From Brachionus manjavacas (Eukaryota > Rotifera > Eurotatoria > Ploima > Brachionidae), in NCBI GenBank assembly GCA_019054805.1, contig JAHQIY010000004.1:2356001-2420000 (forward strand): a DNA stretch of 64,000 nucleotides, written 5' to 3'. The translations under genes and the position numbers were made by a program. Shown here piece after piece: positions 1 to 10,429 of the stretch (its first letter is position 1; each line of letters opens with the position of its first letter). The notes under the pieces are model-generated. The model had not been told where the DNA came from. It did not search any database and worked only from the letters and a program-made list of their open reading frames with translations.

Positions 1-1866
1 TTTTTTTTTTTTGGTCATTATTTTTTGAGTGATTCACTCACAATCATCTGTCGAGTACTTAGCACTCATACTCTCATCAAAATCAACAAAAAAATGAGTG
101 AACATGTCTGCAACTGCCCCTTTTCTTATCCTAAAGAATAATGGGGAAACGCTCATCTCCTTTTCAAGTACCGTTTTGAGCAACGGCTCCGATCTGACAC
201 AGAGGTTACTGCATCGAGTCTAATTATTACCAAGTCTAAAAATGAGAGTAATATAATCTGGAAAATTTAGAATTACTTTAATTAGTAATTAAAGCTAGTC
301 ACATTTTTTTTAAAGTTGTACACATTTTTGAGGATTAAAAAACTTTCATTTATCTCTCTAGCCTTATCTGAAACGCTAAGTACTGGAATGGTACATTAAA
401 ACCAAATAAAACTTTAGGTTGTTAACTAAATTTTGCAATCTAATTTTTAGAAGTTATAACATAAATTTTTAATTTGTATTTTAAACATCTATATTTTTTA
501 AATAACTCTGATTAAGATTTCGATTTAAAAACAATTTGAAAAAGAAAATTTTACAATTTCTAAATTTAAGTTTGGTATATTTTATTAATTGCTAAAGTAC
601 AAATTCTTTGATTAAATATACAATAAATATTTAATTTATGTTGAAATGTATTTTTTGTATTTATTTTAAAATTTAATATTCTTATTGAAAAATAAACAAA
701 TAAACAAATTCTTATTTAATTAATCTTTTAGTTTTTAGGTCTTGAGATTTAGTAAAGTAAAGGTTTCTTTTTTAAACAAATCATTTAACAATAATTCAGC
801 TTAATCTAAAAAGAATTAATTAGCTATTTGGCTCACGGTCTGAAAACTATCTAGTAAAGATGATTAATTTGAAGTTTTTTTTCTGGCAGCTATTTACTCA
901 ATTTTTAAGGTAAAATTTATTTTCTTAAGACAGAAAATTTTTAGGTGATGGAGTGAAAAAACTTTTAATAATTTCACTCCATCAACTAAACATATTAATT
1001 ACATTTGAAATGTAATTACTTATAAGAAAAAAATATGCATTAAATTTTCAAAATAGTTAAAAAAATAATGACTTATGATATTTTGTTTAAATCATAATTT
1101 AAAAATTATCTTTATGGTAGTATTAGTAAAAGAAGTTAATATAGATGTAAAAAAAGAGGTACCTGTGTGGATATGTGTAATTATTAAATAATCATGCACT
1201 TTTAATAGAAAATTAACCGTCATTACCATTCATAATTTTTTAATCAAAAAATGATTAATTTGGTTAAAGTAATTTATATATAAAATTAGAAAAAAATTCA
1301 TAGCGTTTTTACTTATGGTACTGTAATTTTTGTACTAATATTTCACATTGCCCTAAAATTAAAGAAAGATATCGTATAATTTTCGAACATTTTCGTAAAT
1401 TCTTAATTTTTGACTTTTAGGATTTTACAGTATTTTACGTGAATTATCGTAAAATTTAAGAGCTCGTGCCAAATCGCCACTGTTACAAAAAATTATTTTC
1501 TATTAAAATAATCTTCTATCTTGCTACTTCAGTAAAAGTCCAATTTTTAAGACCTTTATTTTACCGTGATTTGACTATTGCTTTACGCTTAAATGCTATT
1601 TTTCAAAAGAATCAATTTTTAAATTAGCAAAGCTATTATATATCTATCATAAAATTTTAAATTTAAAGCTTGAAGTCAAATGTTTCAATATATGAAAAAT
1701 ATGGTTTATATTCATTTAAACATAGAATTTTTGAATGCTAACTTTCTTGTTCATATGTCTTTTTTATTTCAATTGTCCCTCAATTTAAAAAAAAAGACTA
1801 AAGAAAAATGACTCAATTTGAAAAAATTGAATTATAATTTAAGATCAAACAATTAAATGGTTGTTA
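1..1866. other. AT-rich DNA with one SINE scrap
   Basis: No open frame worth calling. Apart from the SINE scrap at 115-240, the only recognisable piece is at about 1310-1352. There the sequence resembles the outer arm of the fold-back element at 31062-31377, sharing TACTGTAATTTTTGTA and the flank CAATGTGAAAT read on the other strand. The rest is homopolymer-rich, AT-rich DNA. Confidence 0.6.
115..240 (-). repeat. Fragment of tRNA-derived SINE family
   Basis: Matches the body of the repeat at 62105-62398, for example the shared strings AATGGGG, CGCTCATCTCCTTTTCAAGTA and GAGCAACGGCT followed by CAGAGGTTACTGCATCGAGT. The tRNA-like head is missing, so this copy is partial. Same orientation as the copies at 5823, 10430 and 62105. 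Confidence 0.7.
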
Positions 1867-2572
1867 TTTTATTTTATTTATTTATTTATTTATTTATCTG
1901 TACCGGGTTAATGCTCCTTCAGTAGAAAGATTAAATTAAACTAAACATAAAAAAGGATATATAAGTCTAAGTAATAAAAAGAGAATCAAGGCCAATATAG
2001 TGTTGAAAGCTCAAGAATACCCGGCTTTAAAACTCCCTTGTGACTTGTCTCAAATATTTTGCAGAAGTGAACAGTTCAAAGCTTGTAACTTTTCTAAAAT
2101 GTATTTGTTATTTTTTATTATTGAAATTCTTTAAACTCTAACTCTATTTAAAAAATTTTCTATCAATATATTTGACTACTCGGAGCCATTTGAAAAATAT
2201 TAAATAAAATATTATAAAAATAAATATATTGGAATAGTTAGAGGTTTTGTGTGTTTGAAAATTGCAGAAAACAGGAAGAAATCTTAAGGTAATAGTTACA
2301 CAATGGAGTTAAATATTCTTGATTCAAAACCTTCTCTATTTTCTTCCACCAGTCTGGCGACCAATTGAATAAAATGACTCAATCCTGCCCTGACATATCT
2401 CTCACTCAATTTAAAAAGTCGATTTGAAACTATTTGTAGTTTAAGTTTATTAAAGGTCTCTTGGTGAATAATATTGGAGGGAGTATAATATTTCAGCTTC
2501 AAAATAGATCGAACTGCTGAATTTTGAATAACTTGTATTTTTTTTGATGTTAGTTTCTGAGATTGAATTTAA
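1867..2572 (-). mobile_element. 5'-truncated LINE (family A), 3' end only
   Basis: The minus strand encodes, at 2502-2296, about 68 residues matching the C-terminus of LINE A at 39133-41271, such as the shared stretches KLSERYV and FNKLKL with NRL. The 3' end is reached at 1867-1915, with the family hallmark hairpin region GGAGCATTAACCCGGTACAG followed by a TAAA-type tail (ATTTATTT on the plus strand). Only about 0.7 kb survives, as expected from incomplete reverse transcription. It is a dead copy. The C-terminal protein is degraded relative to copies A and B. Confidence 0.8.
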
Positions 2573-5055
2573 ACAAATATTCCTAGCATTTTACTTTATT
2601 AACTATTAAACAAATCACGTTCAATAAAGTTTAAAAATTAAAAATTAAAAAATTGATGAGAAATGCCTTTTTTTAAACCAAAAACTAAAAATTTTGATTT
2701 GAAATTTATATTTGATCATAAACTTCAACTTTCCCACCAAAAATTAAGAATATAAAATATTAGAAAAATTTATTTTTTTATTACTTTGTCTAAAACTCAA
2801 ATTTGATGACGCATTAAATAAAAAATCGCAGAGATTGATGTGGCCTTAAACCCGTGATAATACAATTAAGCCATGCGTTCTTAATCAAAAATTTTATAAC
2901 ATGGGCGAGTTTACTTTAGTGCATGGCCAAAAAGGCGTGTTTTAGATTGTGGTGCTGCAAAATCGAACGAGGAAATACGTGCAAAAAATTTTCCTCAGAT
3001 CCTCAATTAATTAATAAAAGTTCTAGCATTTTACTTAATTACTTGTAACAGAATTACTGCTTCTAAAGGTTGTACTAAAATTTTTTAAATGGAATTTAAA
3101 AATTTGAAAAAAAAATGTTGCACTGAATTCAAAATTTTTAGTGAGGCACCTTTTTTTATTTTTAATTAAATGGTAAACAATTAAACTCTAAAAATTAAGA
3201 AAAATAATTGATCATTTTATGAATTGTTATAGTAGAACAATTGAAGCTTTCAAAAAATGATTTTTTTAAGACAAAATTTAAATCAAAAAAAGCTGCCATT
3301 TGTAGCTCAAAATCTCAACTTTTATTTAATCACACATTCTTAGCAAAAGTTATTCAAAGAGTGCGTCAGTCTGTGAATGCACTGGATCCACCTTAATTAA
3401 ACTATTAAAATTTATATTCTTATTTGATATTTATTAGTTTTTCTGTACCGAACTAAAGCTTCTTCAAATGTTGAAAAAATGTTTCTTTTTTAAATTTTTC
3501 TTACATTTTTTATACCTGAATTAAAAGTCAAACACTTTCAACAACAAAAAAAATCTACTAAAACTAATTACACTTTGAATAAACTTACTCTTTTAAATTA
3601 AACAATTTTTTTTCAAGTTTGTTATTAAGTATTATACTTCACATTACTGACATTTTCTTATTTAGATTTAATTAAAAAAATTAATTCTAAAAAAATTTAG
3701 TAATGTATTTTTAAACTTTTGAAAATTTATTTTAATTTTTTATCTCTGAATTGCAAGATTAATAATATGTTAAAAGTACTTGTAATTCTTATCTTTGAAA
3801 CGTGAATCGTACGATTTTTAATTTTCTTCTTTGTTAGTAAATAGTAAGGTAATAAAACTTTCTCTATTGTTTTGTTTTTTTGGTGAAAGGGATCTTTATT
3901 TAGAATATTAAGCTAAATAATCATTATTAAAATAAATTAAAGTAGTTTGAATCAAGAAAATAAATTGGGAAAATAAAAGATTTATTTAGCAATCGATTAT
4001 TTAAAATGACGTTGTGCAATGTGAATCTTGAATAAATTAAACTCTACATACAGCACCTTTAATAAAAAAATTAATGCTCATGCTCTAAACTTAGCTAATT
4101 CTCCATTTTGAACTTTTATAAAAACATTAAAAAAAATTAAAATTTTAAATTTAAATAAAAAATTAAATCCAGTCTTATTTTTAAGTCATAAGATTAAGCG
4201 AATTTTGTGTCAATATCAAAATAAATTAAAATAGTTAGAAATTCAGATAAAAAATGTATTTTTAAAAATCAATTAAACTTAATTTTTTAATTGTTAAAGA
4301 AAAGGCTTATTTAAATTTAATTATAAAAAAATTGAGATTAAACTTTTTAAAAACTTCCAAAATTGTAATCTTTCGAAAAAAGATCAAGTCGAATTTAAAC
4401 TTAAAGAATTGCTTTGATTATTTGATTTTTTTTAAGCTAATTCAATGTAAATTGTCTTTTTTCAAACAAGTCATTAAGTTTAATGCCTTGAGATAAAACG
4501 AGTTCTAGATAAAATTCCTAATAAAGCACTATTTGTTTAAAAATTAATTTTGCAAACTTTATTTCATTGATACTTAGACATTATTTTTAAAGAATTTTCA
4601 CAAAAATTTAACCAAAAGAAAAAACTGTACGTCAAAAAGATGGCCGTGGCGTATGCGGTCCTTGTAGGTGCGTACGAATTATTTGACGATCATAAAACAT
4701 CATTATAATTCAATAAAATAATTTTATTAATTTATTATTAAATTAAAAAAATTTAAAGATTTTGATTTAAATGAATTTTTGAAAAGATTTTGGTCAAAAA
4801 CAACCATGATAAATCGTTTGAAAGTAATTTATATATAAATTATATTAATAATGAATTTATCATTGATATAATTGTTGAATTTATAAATTCAAAAAATATA
4901 AATTCAAATATAATAAAAAATATTCATTTAACTAAAAAATTATTTATTTAATACAAAAAAAAAGGAAAAAAAATAAGAAAAAATTTAGAAAAAAAAATAA
5001 ATTTATTATTAAAAAAAGGCATCTGATATGCTAGAAATTTCAAAAGAATTAATTA
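2573..5055. other. AT-rich intergenic DNA with LINE-tail scrap
   Basis: No gene seen. At 3430-3475 there is a decayed minus-strand LINE 3' terminus (CTGTACCGAACTAAAGCTTC against the family CTGTACCGAGCTAAAGCTCC). About 54 bp at 2682-2735 resembles 30752-30805. A short GC-richer spot lies at 4629-4690, bounded by TACGTCAAA and TTTGACG, and is unexplained. Confidence 0.5.
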
Positions 5056-5345
5056 TTTACAGGGTATTGAGTGAAATTGCAGTGGTTATTAATTTGCGAC
5101 CAGATTGTTGTTGAGATTGGCTGGCATTGAACTATGATAGCTGTTGTGCTGCTGGTTTCGGTTGTTGGGCAGCTAATTGCTTTTGGTATACAGCGTATTG
5201 TTGTGGATATTTTTGAACTTGGGGCTGCTGTTGTTGTGCTGCTGGTTTCTGCTGTTGCTGTTGTTGCTATGCAGCCACCAATTGTTGATGGTATGCTTGC
5301 AATTGGAAAGCTTGTTGTTGAACAGCTTTTGATCAAAAAGAGCAA
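5056..5345 (-). pseudogene. Gln/Ala-rich coding remnant with two TAG stops
   Basis: On the minus strand one frame reads as a glutamine- and alanine-rich protein (repeated KPAAQQ, plus QLQAYHQQL and QKQLAAQQ) for about 95 codons. Both interruptions are TAG codons sitting where CAG would continue the Gln runs, so each is explained by one C-to-T change. The flanks are AT-rich and no start or splice sites are evident. It is most simply a decayed exon or processed fragment of a Q-rich protein. The other open frames across this stretch, on both strands, are shadows of the CAA/CAG repeat. No family is recognised. Confidence 0.45.
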
Positions 5346-5822
5346 CTTGAAATTTGGTAAAAAATTTTACTTTGTCAAAAATTAATGAATATATAAAAAT
5401 ATAAATGCTGATATTATATTTTTAATAAAAATTTTGAGAAATTGTTGAAAAAATGTAAATAATATTTACAAGTGATGCAAAATCCACCAAAAAACAGCTT
5501 TTTTTTTTTTAAAAATTTTTTATTTTATTAAATTATTTGATATTGCGTCATCGTAATAATTTCCAAAGTTTCCACATGATTTAATAAGGGATAATTCGGC
5601 ACACGCAAAAATTGTTTCAACATATCCTTAAAAAATAAAAAACACACTGTTTCTAAATATGAATTGAATCCTAAATTTTTGATCGTTTTTAGGAAAAATT
5701 GGTTAAAGAAAAATTTCACAGTAGGTAGAAAAGTTTGCTAAAAAAAGATTATTTCACACTTTTCGCAACGGGAGTTAATCAATTAGAAAATTGTGATGAA
5801 TACTGTATTAACAATAATTAAG

Positions 5823-5915
5823 TGTCCCTTTTCTATCTTAGCGGATAATGGGGGAGGCGCTCATCCTTTTTACAGTATCTTTTTAAGCGACGGTTCCGTT
5901 CAGACAAGTGGCGGA
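5823..5915 (-). repeat. Fragment of tRNA-derived SINE family
   Basis: Shares CCCTTTTCTATCTTAGCGGATAATGGGG, GGCGCTCATC and GCGACGGTTCCG-type body sequence with the copies at 115 and 62105. Diverged and partial, with no tRNA-like head. It ends just before the hAT-like element at 5928. Confidence 0.65.
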
Positions 5916-5927
5916 GCTAGAAAGTTG

Positions 5928-6550
5928 TAGTGTTGGCAATCGACTCCAATCTATTGACAAATTTAATAAATCGATTAATTTTCTTAAGTCGATTGTTAAA
6001 TCGACTAATTTTTTTTAGTCGATTATTAAATCGATTTATTATTATTATTATAAAAAAGCTACAGCAAGACTAGCTTGCGGAGGCGGCCTACATGAGAGGT
6101 CGCCTATGGTAGCTCGTTGCACATAATGAGATAAAACACTGATAGAAATTAAAATAACGATTTTGATTTAGTCTTCAAACAAGCTAAAGACTATGTGGAT
6201 GAAAGAGGTCTTGATGAAGAAAGAAAATAACGATTGTTATCATTTTTAAATCTTTTTTTTATTCATTATATAAATAAACAAAGCTAAACACTTAGAGAAA
6301 CGCAAACGTCTAGTTTTTCAATCGATTAGGAGGTTGAAAACAATTGGGCTCCACACTCATCATCTGCACCCCATAATAAAGAAAGAAGACTATGTGACTA
6401 TGGATGATGAAAGAGGACTATGTGGATTGAAAGAGGTTTTAGAAAAAATCAATCGATTTTTAAATCGATTTGATAGTTGACTATAAAAACAAAAAAAAAT
6501 TAATCGATATAATAGTAACTTCGATATCGAACACTAATATCACAACCCTG
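5928..6550. mobile_element. hAT-like non-autonomous DNA element
   Basis: Left end TAGTGTTGGCA, right end (reverse complement) CAGGGTTGTGA: imperfect inverted termini of the CAGNGTTG type seen in hAT elements. Both subterminal regions are full of TCGATT/AATCGA motifs (5948-6040 and 6447-6520). The left side includes about two tandem copies of a 30-bp AAATCGA...AGTCGATT unit. No transposase ORF. The right end abuts LINE sequence exactly at 6551, as if the element landed in that LINE. A matching 8-bp target duplication is not visible, so the class call is an inference. Confidence 0.5.
6037..6122 (-). repeat. LINE 3'-terminal hairpin fragment inside the hAT-like element
   Basis: A TTATTATTATTA tract followed by AAGCTAC, TTGCGGAGGCG and CGCCTATGGTAGC. 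The same arrangement ends the LINE fragments at 35335 and 55985 (GTCTCCGCAA / ACCATAGA on the other strand). The GGCG...CGCC pair can form a stem. Confidence 0.5.
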
Positions 6551-7212
6551 TTCTTGTTCAATGCCGCAATCTTGTTCAATAACAAAAACATCTTGAAAAC
6601 ATTTATTTAGTAGATTTGATATCTCTTTCGGTTCTTGCGTTAATTCATTGTTTGACTTCTTTAATGCTTTGATTGATTCTCTGATTACTTGTTGATCATT
6701 TAGATATTTGTATAATAATTTTGGATTCTTCTTAGATTAATCTACTAAATTTTGTTCATAAGTTGGTCTGCTTCTTTTTATTTCCGAAGAAACTAATTTA
6801 CAGATACTTTTGTAATCATTATAAAGATTCATATCCTTCCAGTTACATGCACAGTTCCTGTATCTAAGATTTTTCTTATTCCTAATTTAGATCTTGAGAT
6901 CATCTTTTATCCAAGGTTTTGAGATACTTTTCTTTTTAGAGCCATCCGTCACTGGAATGAATCGATTACTAGCTTCGCTGACATAGAAAATAAACTCATT
7001 GTACATTTCCTGAATATTTAAATTCTCAAATAAGTGCACCCAATCAATATTTGATAAAAAATCAGAAATTTTTTCAAAGTCAGCTTTACTATAAAGAAAT
7101 TTTTCAATAATATATGATTCCTTACTAACCTTGTTTTTGAGTACAAAATTGAAAAAAATAACCAGATGTCCTTTATAAGTATTTTGTGTAGAAAAAGAAA
7201 CAAATATTTCAA
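6551..7212 (-). mobile_element. LINE (family D) internal fragment, EN-RT linker
   Basis: Minus-strand reading gives the linker between endonuclease and reverse transcriptase of a LINE. The frame at 7212-6887 ends in residues such as FIPVTDGSKKKSISKPWIK. The same DNA occurs on the plus strand at 50705-51160 (FIPVTDGSKKKSISKP). The fragment has no RT core and is broken by stops beyond 6887. Its right end joins the Ty3 integrase ORF around 7200-7212; its left end stops at the hAT-like terminus. Confidence 0.75.
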
Positions 7213-7214
7213 GC

Positions 7215-8516
7215 TTGCAAAGAAAGGATGAAATTTTAGAGAAAATCTTTAAAAGTTTGAATAAATATGGTAGAAGTAAAAGATATTTTTTAAAAGATGG
7301 AATATTATTCAAAAATTATAAAAAATATCAATCAAAAATGATGTTACCAAAAATTCTCAAAGAATGCCACGAAGAACTTAGCGGTGGACATTTAGGTTTT
7401 AAAAGAACATATGCCAAAATAAGACAAAAATATCTTTGGGCTGATATGACCAAAGACATAAAAGCATGGATTAACTCATGTAAAACTTGTGCTATGACTA
7501 AAAATCCACATCCAACAAAGGCAACATTAGTGCCAATTAACGATTTCAGCAAGCCATTCGATATGCTTGGGGTGGATATATTAGGCCCTCTTCCGGAAAC
7601 ACCAAGAAACAACAAATACATACTTATATTTACAGACTACCTTTCAAAATGGGTAGAAGCTTTTCCAATAAAAAAGATTGATGCAGCGACAATAGCAAAA
7701 ATTTTTGTCGAAGAAATAATTACAAGGCACTCAGCACCGGAAAAATTATTATCAGATCAGGGTAGACAATTTATGTCGAATTTTGTTCAAGAGATTTGTA
7801 ACTACATGAGAATAAAGAAACTTGCTACAACACCATATCATCCTCAAACAAACGGACAAACTGAACGTTTTAATAAAACTATTTGCCAAATCCTTAGCAC
7901 ATATTGTAACGATCATCAAACCAATTGGGACGAATACATCAATGTAGCATTATTTGCATATAGAACCAGTCACCATGAAACCACCGGAAAAACGCCGTTT
8001 GAATTATTATATTGTAGGGATGCCAGGCTACCAATCGAATTAGATAAACATGCAAATATCCAATTAAAAAATTATAATAGAATATGGCATGAAACAAAGT
8101 TAAGGATCGAAAAGGTAAATGTTAAACGAAAAACACATTACGATAAAAAGCGTAGTTTGGTCAATTTCAAGGAAAACGATCTGGTAAGAATAAATTCTCC
8201 AGCAATTAAGCAAGGTCTAACTCATAAGCTCAATAAAAACAAATGGATAGGACCATTTAAAGTTAAAAGAATTATCAATGATGTGAACGCCGAGATAGAA
8301 CAAGAAAAAGGAAAGACCAAAATAGTACATATAAACAGATTGAAGCACACCGAAAGTTTGTATCAAATCAAAGAGCCAAAAAGCATTTTAAAAAAAAAAA
8401 ACTACTGCAGTCAATCGAAAGTTAAAAAACATGTAAGCTTTGGCAACGATACTACAATGGATTTAGTAAAGCCAAAATATTCTTATAATCTTAGGCCTAG
8501 AATTAAACGAGTATAA
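7215..8516 (+). CDS. Ty3/gypsy-type integrase (5'-truncated pol)
   Basis: C-terminal part of a retrotransposon polyprotein that inserts the element's cDNA into host DNA. Visible in order: the H2C2 zinc-binding region His52, His59, Cys89, Cys92; the integrase core with catalytic Asp121 (GVDILGP), Asp181 (SDQGRQF) and Glu217 (NGQTERFN), giving DD35E spacing; then a basic C-terminal region ending in YNLRPR, typical of Ty3 pol ends. Numbering is from a TTG at 7215; the open frame extends back to 7179 and no ATG marks a real start. Protease, RT and RNase H are absent, because the element is cut off where LINE sequence begins near 7200. The remaining frame is intact. The J-domain ORF follows after 50 bp and the LTR after 810 bp. 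Confidence 0.9.
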   Translation: MQRKDEILEKIFKSLNKYGRSKRYFLKDGILFKNYKKYQSKMMLPKILKECHEELSGGHLGFKRTYAKIRQKYLWADMTKDIKAWINSCKTCAMTKNPHPTKATLVPINDFSKPFDMLGVDILGPLPETPRNNKYILIFTDYLSKWVEAFPIKKIDAATIAKIFVEEIITRHSAPEKLLSDQGRQFMSNFVQEICNYMRIKKLATTPYHPQTNGQTERFNKTICQILSTYCNDHQTNWDEYINVALFAYRTSHHETTGKTPFELLYCRDARLPIELDKHANIQLKNYNRIWHETKLRIEKVNVKRKTHYDKKRSLVNFKENDLVRINSPAIKQGLTHKLNKNKWIGPFKVKRIINDVNAEIEQEKGKTKIVHINRLKHTESLYQIKEPKSILKKKNYCSQSKVKKHVSFGNDTTMDLVKPKYSYNLRPRIKRV

Positions 8517-8566
8517 ATATATCCAACATTCAATGTGAAGATTTTAGTTTCAACAGAATTACGAAA

Positions 8567-9208
8567 ATGCCAATTTCAAAATCAAAGCTTTGGAAAATAC
8601 AAAAAGAGAAAGAATTAAGAAACAAATATGGAATGACTACGAAACTTCCGAACTACGTAAGGAAAAGAAGTCCTTCACCAAACACATACGCAAATCGGAA
8701 GGCGATGAAAAATGAAATCAAACAAAGAAATATGGGAGAGAAAAGAAAACAAAAAGAAGCTTCAAAATTAAGTGAATTTATTAAAGCAAAAATCAAAGAA
8801 GGAGAAAGAAAGTTTAAGCAAAAGAAGGATATTTACATAAATCTAAATTACAAGCAAAGAAGAGCAATTTTGATAAAAGAAAAAAGGGAAAAATGGGAAA
8901 AAGAAAACAGACAAAAAGACCAAGAAAAAGAAAATCAAGAGAAACCAAACAATGAGCAACACGAAGAACATAGCGAATCAGACAAAAGAAAACGAAGAAA
9001 ATCATGCAGATCGAAGTTAATAATCAAACTACCAACTGGTGAGAATTGCTCAGAGATCCTAGAATTAAAAGAAGATTTTACATTAGCAACAATAAGAAAC
9101 CAATACGTCAAACTCAGTTTGAAATACCATCCAGACAAGGGAAATTATGATGGAGAACGCATGAAACTCATAAATGCAGCATACAAAAAACTTAAAAACC
9201 TTTTTTAA
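8567..9208 (+). CDS. J-domain (DnaJ-like) accessory ORF of an LTR retrotransposon
   Basis: An intact 213-residue ORF between pol and the 3' LTR. Residues 1-150 are extremely rich in Lys, Glu and Arg, with probable coiled coil and basic patches (RKRSPSP near 32; KRKRRK near 140-145). Residues about 170-213 read as the core of a J domain: a helix II-like stretch, the HPD signature at 188-190 (LKYHPDKG), then a helix III-like INAAYKKLK. In known J proteins HPD stimulates Hsp70 ATPase. No signal peptide or membrane segment is present, so it is not envelope-like despite its env position. The start is the first ATG after the pol stop. Recruitment of host Hsp70, for example during assembly or nuclear import, is an inference. 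Confidence 0.8.
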   Translation: MPISKSKLWKIQKEKELRNKYGMTTKLPNYVRKRSPSPNTYANRKAMKNEIKQRNMGEKRKQKEASKLSEFIKAKIKEGERKFKQKKDIYINLNYKQRRAILIKEKREKWEKENRQKDQEKENQEKPNNEQHEEHSESDKRKRRKSCRSKLIIKLPTGENCSEILELKEDFTLATIRNQYVKLSLKYHPDKGNYDGERMKLINAAYKKLKNLF

Positions 9209-9310
9209 ATTTTTATATTTTTTTATTTTACTCTATTTTTGTTTTGTAATACTTGGTTTTCAAGAAAAATAATTATTTAGTTCAAATTTTCCTTTATAAA
9301 AGAAAAATTT

Positions 9311-9326
9311 TAAAAAGAAAAGGGGA
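9311..9326 (+). promoter_or_regulatory. Polypurine tract
   Basis: The run AAAAAGAAAAGGGGA (after a leading T at 9311) lies immediately 5' of the LTR terminus TGTCA. This is the expected primer site for plus-strand synthesis in an LTR retrotransposon. Confidence 0.75.
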
Positions 9327-9567
9327 TGTCATACCCAAAGACAATTATCTTGAAAACAAAGTAACTTTATAATATTTAAAAGATGTCGCTTTTAAATATT
9401 ATAAGTTGATTGTGAAAACTTTATTTATTTGTTCAAACTTTTAATATAAATAAATGTACGAGCCAGCTACCAGAGCAGATATATAATATATATTCTACTG
9501 ACTGGCAAGTGAAATAAAATTGTCTATTATTTATCCTTGCTTGTGTCATCCATTTATTGGCGTGACA
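9327..9567 (+). repeat. 3' LTR of the Ty3-type element
   Basis: A 241-bp segment beginning TGTCA and ending TGACA, the short inverted TG...CA ends of an LTR, placed directly after the polypurine tract. It holds a TATA-like TAATATAAATAAA near 9440 and an AATAAA near 9513. A matching 5' LTR is not seen in the window, in agreement with 5' truncation of the element. Confidence 0.75.
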
Positions 9568-9721
9568 ATATAAAGAAAAAGATAATTTTTTAAACAAGAA
9601 AAAGGAGCATTTAAAAAAGTGTTGCTTTATTGATCAAAAAAATTCGGCCGCTAGTTTCTCATAAAATAAAATGTTTCAATCAAATATTGCATAAATAATT
9701 TTATTAAGTACACATGAATTG

Positions 9722-10249
9722 AATCTGAGTTGTTTAAAAGTCACAAGTCTCAAGTCAAGTCCAAGTCCGGACTTTTTTTCATTGCTTTTATTTCAAAATT
9801 CCGAGAAAAGACTTTAAATTTTTTTCTTTCAAAAGTAATGTGTTTTACGGTTTTTTTTGCTTTTTTTCCAAAAGTTCAAAAACTTGACAATTTTTTTTTG
9901 CGATGAATATAATAACTAGAAAATTTTTTGGCTCTGACAGTTCAAAATTTACACAATTAAATTAAATTTATAACAAACTTAGACTTTTGCTCATGACTAA
10001 TTTAACAATAAAAATTTTCAGGTTTTGGATTTTGGTTGAAGGCGCATGAATATTCAAACAGTTAAATCTATTTTTGCATCGATTTAGCTAAATCGAATGC
10101 ATGCAAAACCTCGAATGAGTATAACTCATTTAAATCTCTCTCATCTTTTAGTCAAAGACATTTGTTTTGAAAAAAAATTTTAAGTCTTTTCTTGGACTTT
10201 TTTTTTTATTGACTTGGACTTTAATTTGGACTTTTAAACAACTCTGATT
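9722..10249. mobile_element. MITE with 21-bp TIRs and AAGTC-rich ends
   Basis: The left end AATCTGAGTTGTTTAAAAGTC and the inverted right end AATCAGAGTTGTTTAAAAGTC differ at one base. Inside both ends AAGTC/AAGTCC motifs are clustered (CAAGTCTCAAGTCAAGTCCAA at left; TTGGACTT-type repeats at right). No coding frame. The superfamily is not clear because a target duplication could not be fixed. Confidence 0.65.
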
Positions 10250-10429
10250 TGAATATTCAAAGTATCAAATAAATGAAGGCTTTAATTTTGTTCTATTTTT
10301 TTTATAATTGGCTGAAAAAAGGAGAGATTAAAACAAATTTTTCTTTTTTAATTTTAATTAAATTTTCAACAATTTTCTCCTATGGCGGCGCCTTAATACC
10401 TCAAAAGATGTAAACGTAGATCCACCACT

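Noticed and set aside
5056-5345. Alternative genetic code with TAG as Gln
   Set aside because: Only two cases, in a repeat context, without support from any intact gene in the window.
5134-5385. Plus-strand 83-codon ORF rich in Val and Leu
   Set aside because: It is the complement of the CAA/CAG repeat that reads as Gln-rich on the other strand; hydrophobicity is a by-product of the repeat.
7328-7621. Minus-strand 97-codon ORF
   Set aside because: Antisense of the integrase.
8567-9208. Idea that the third ORF is an envelope protein
   Set aside because: No signal peptide, no membrane segment, few Cys; the HPD motif points to a J domain instead.
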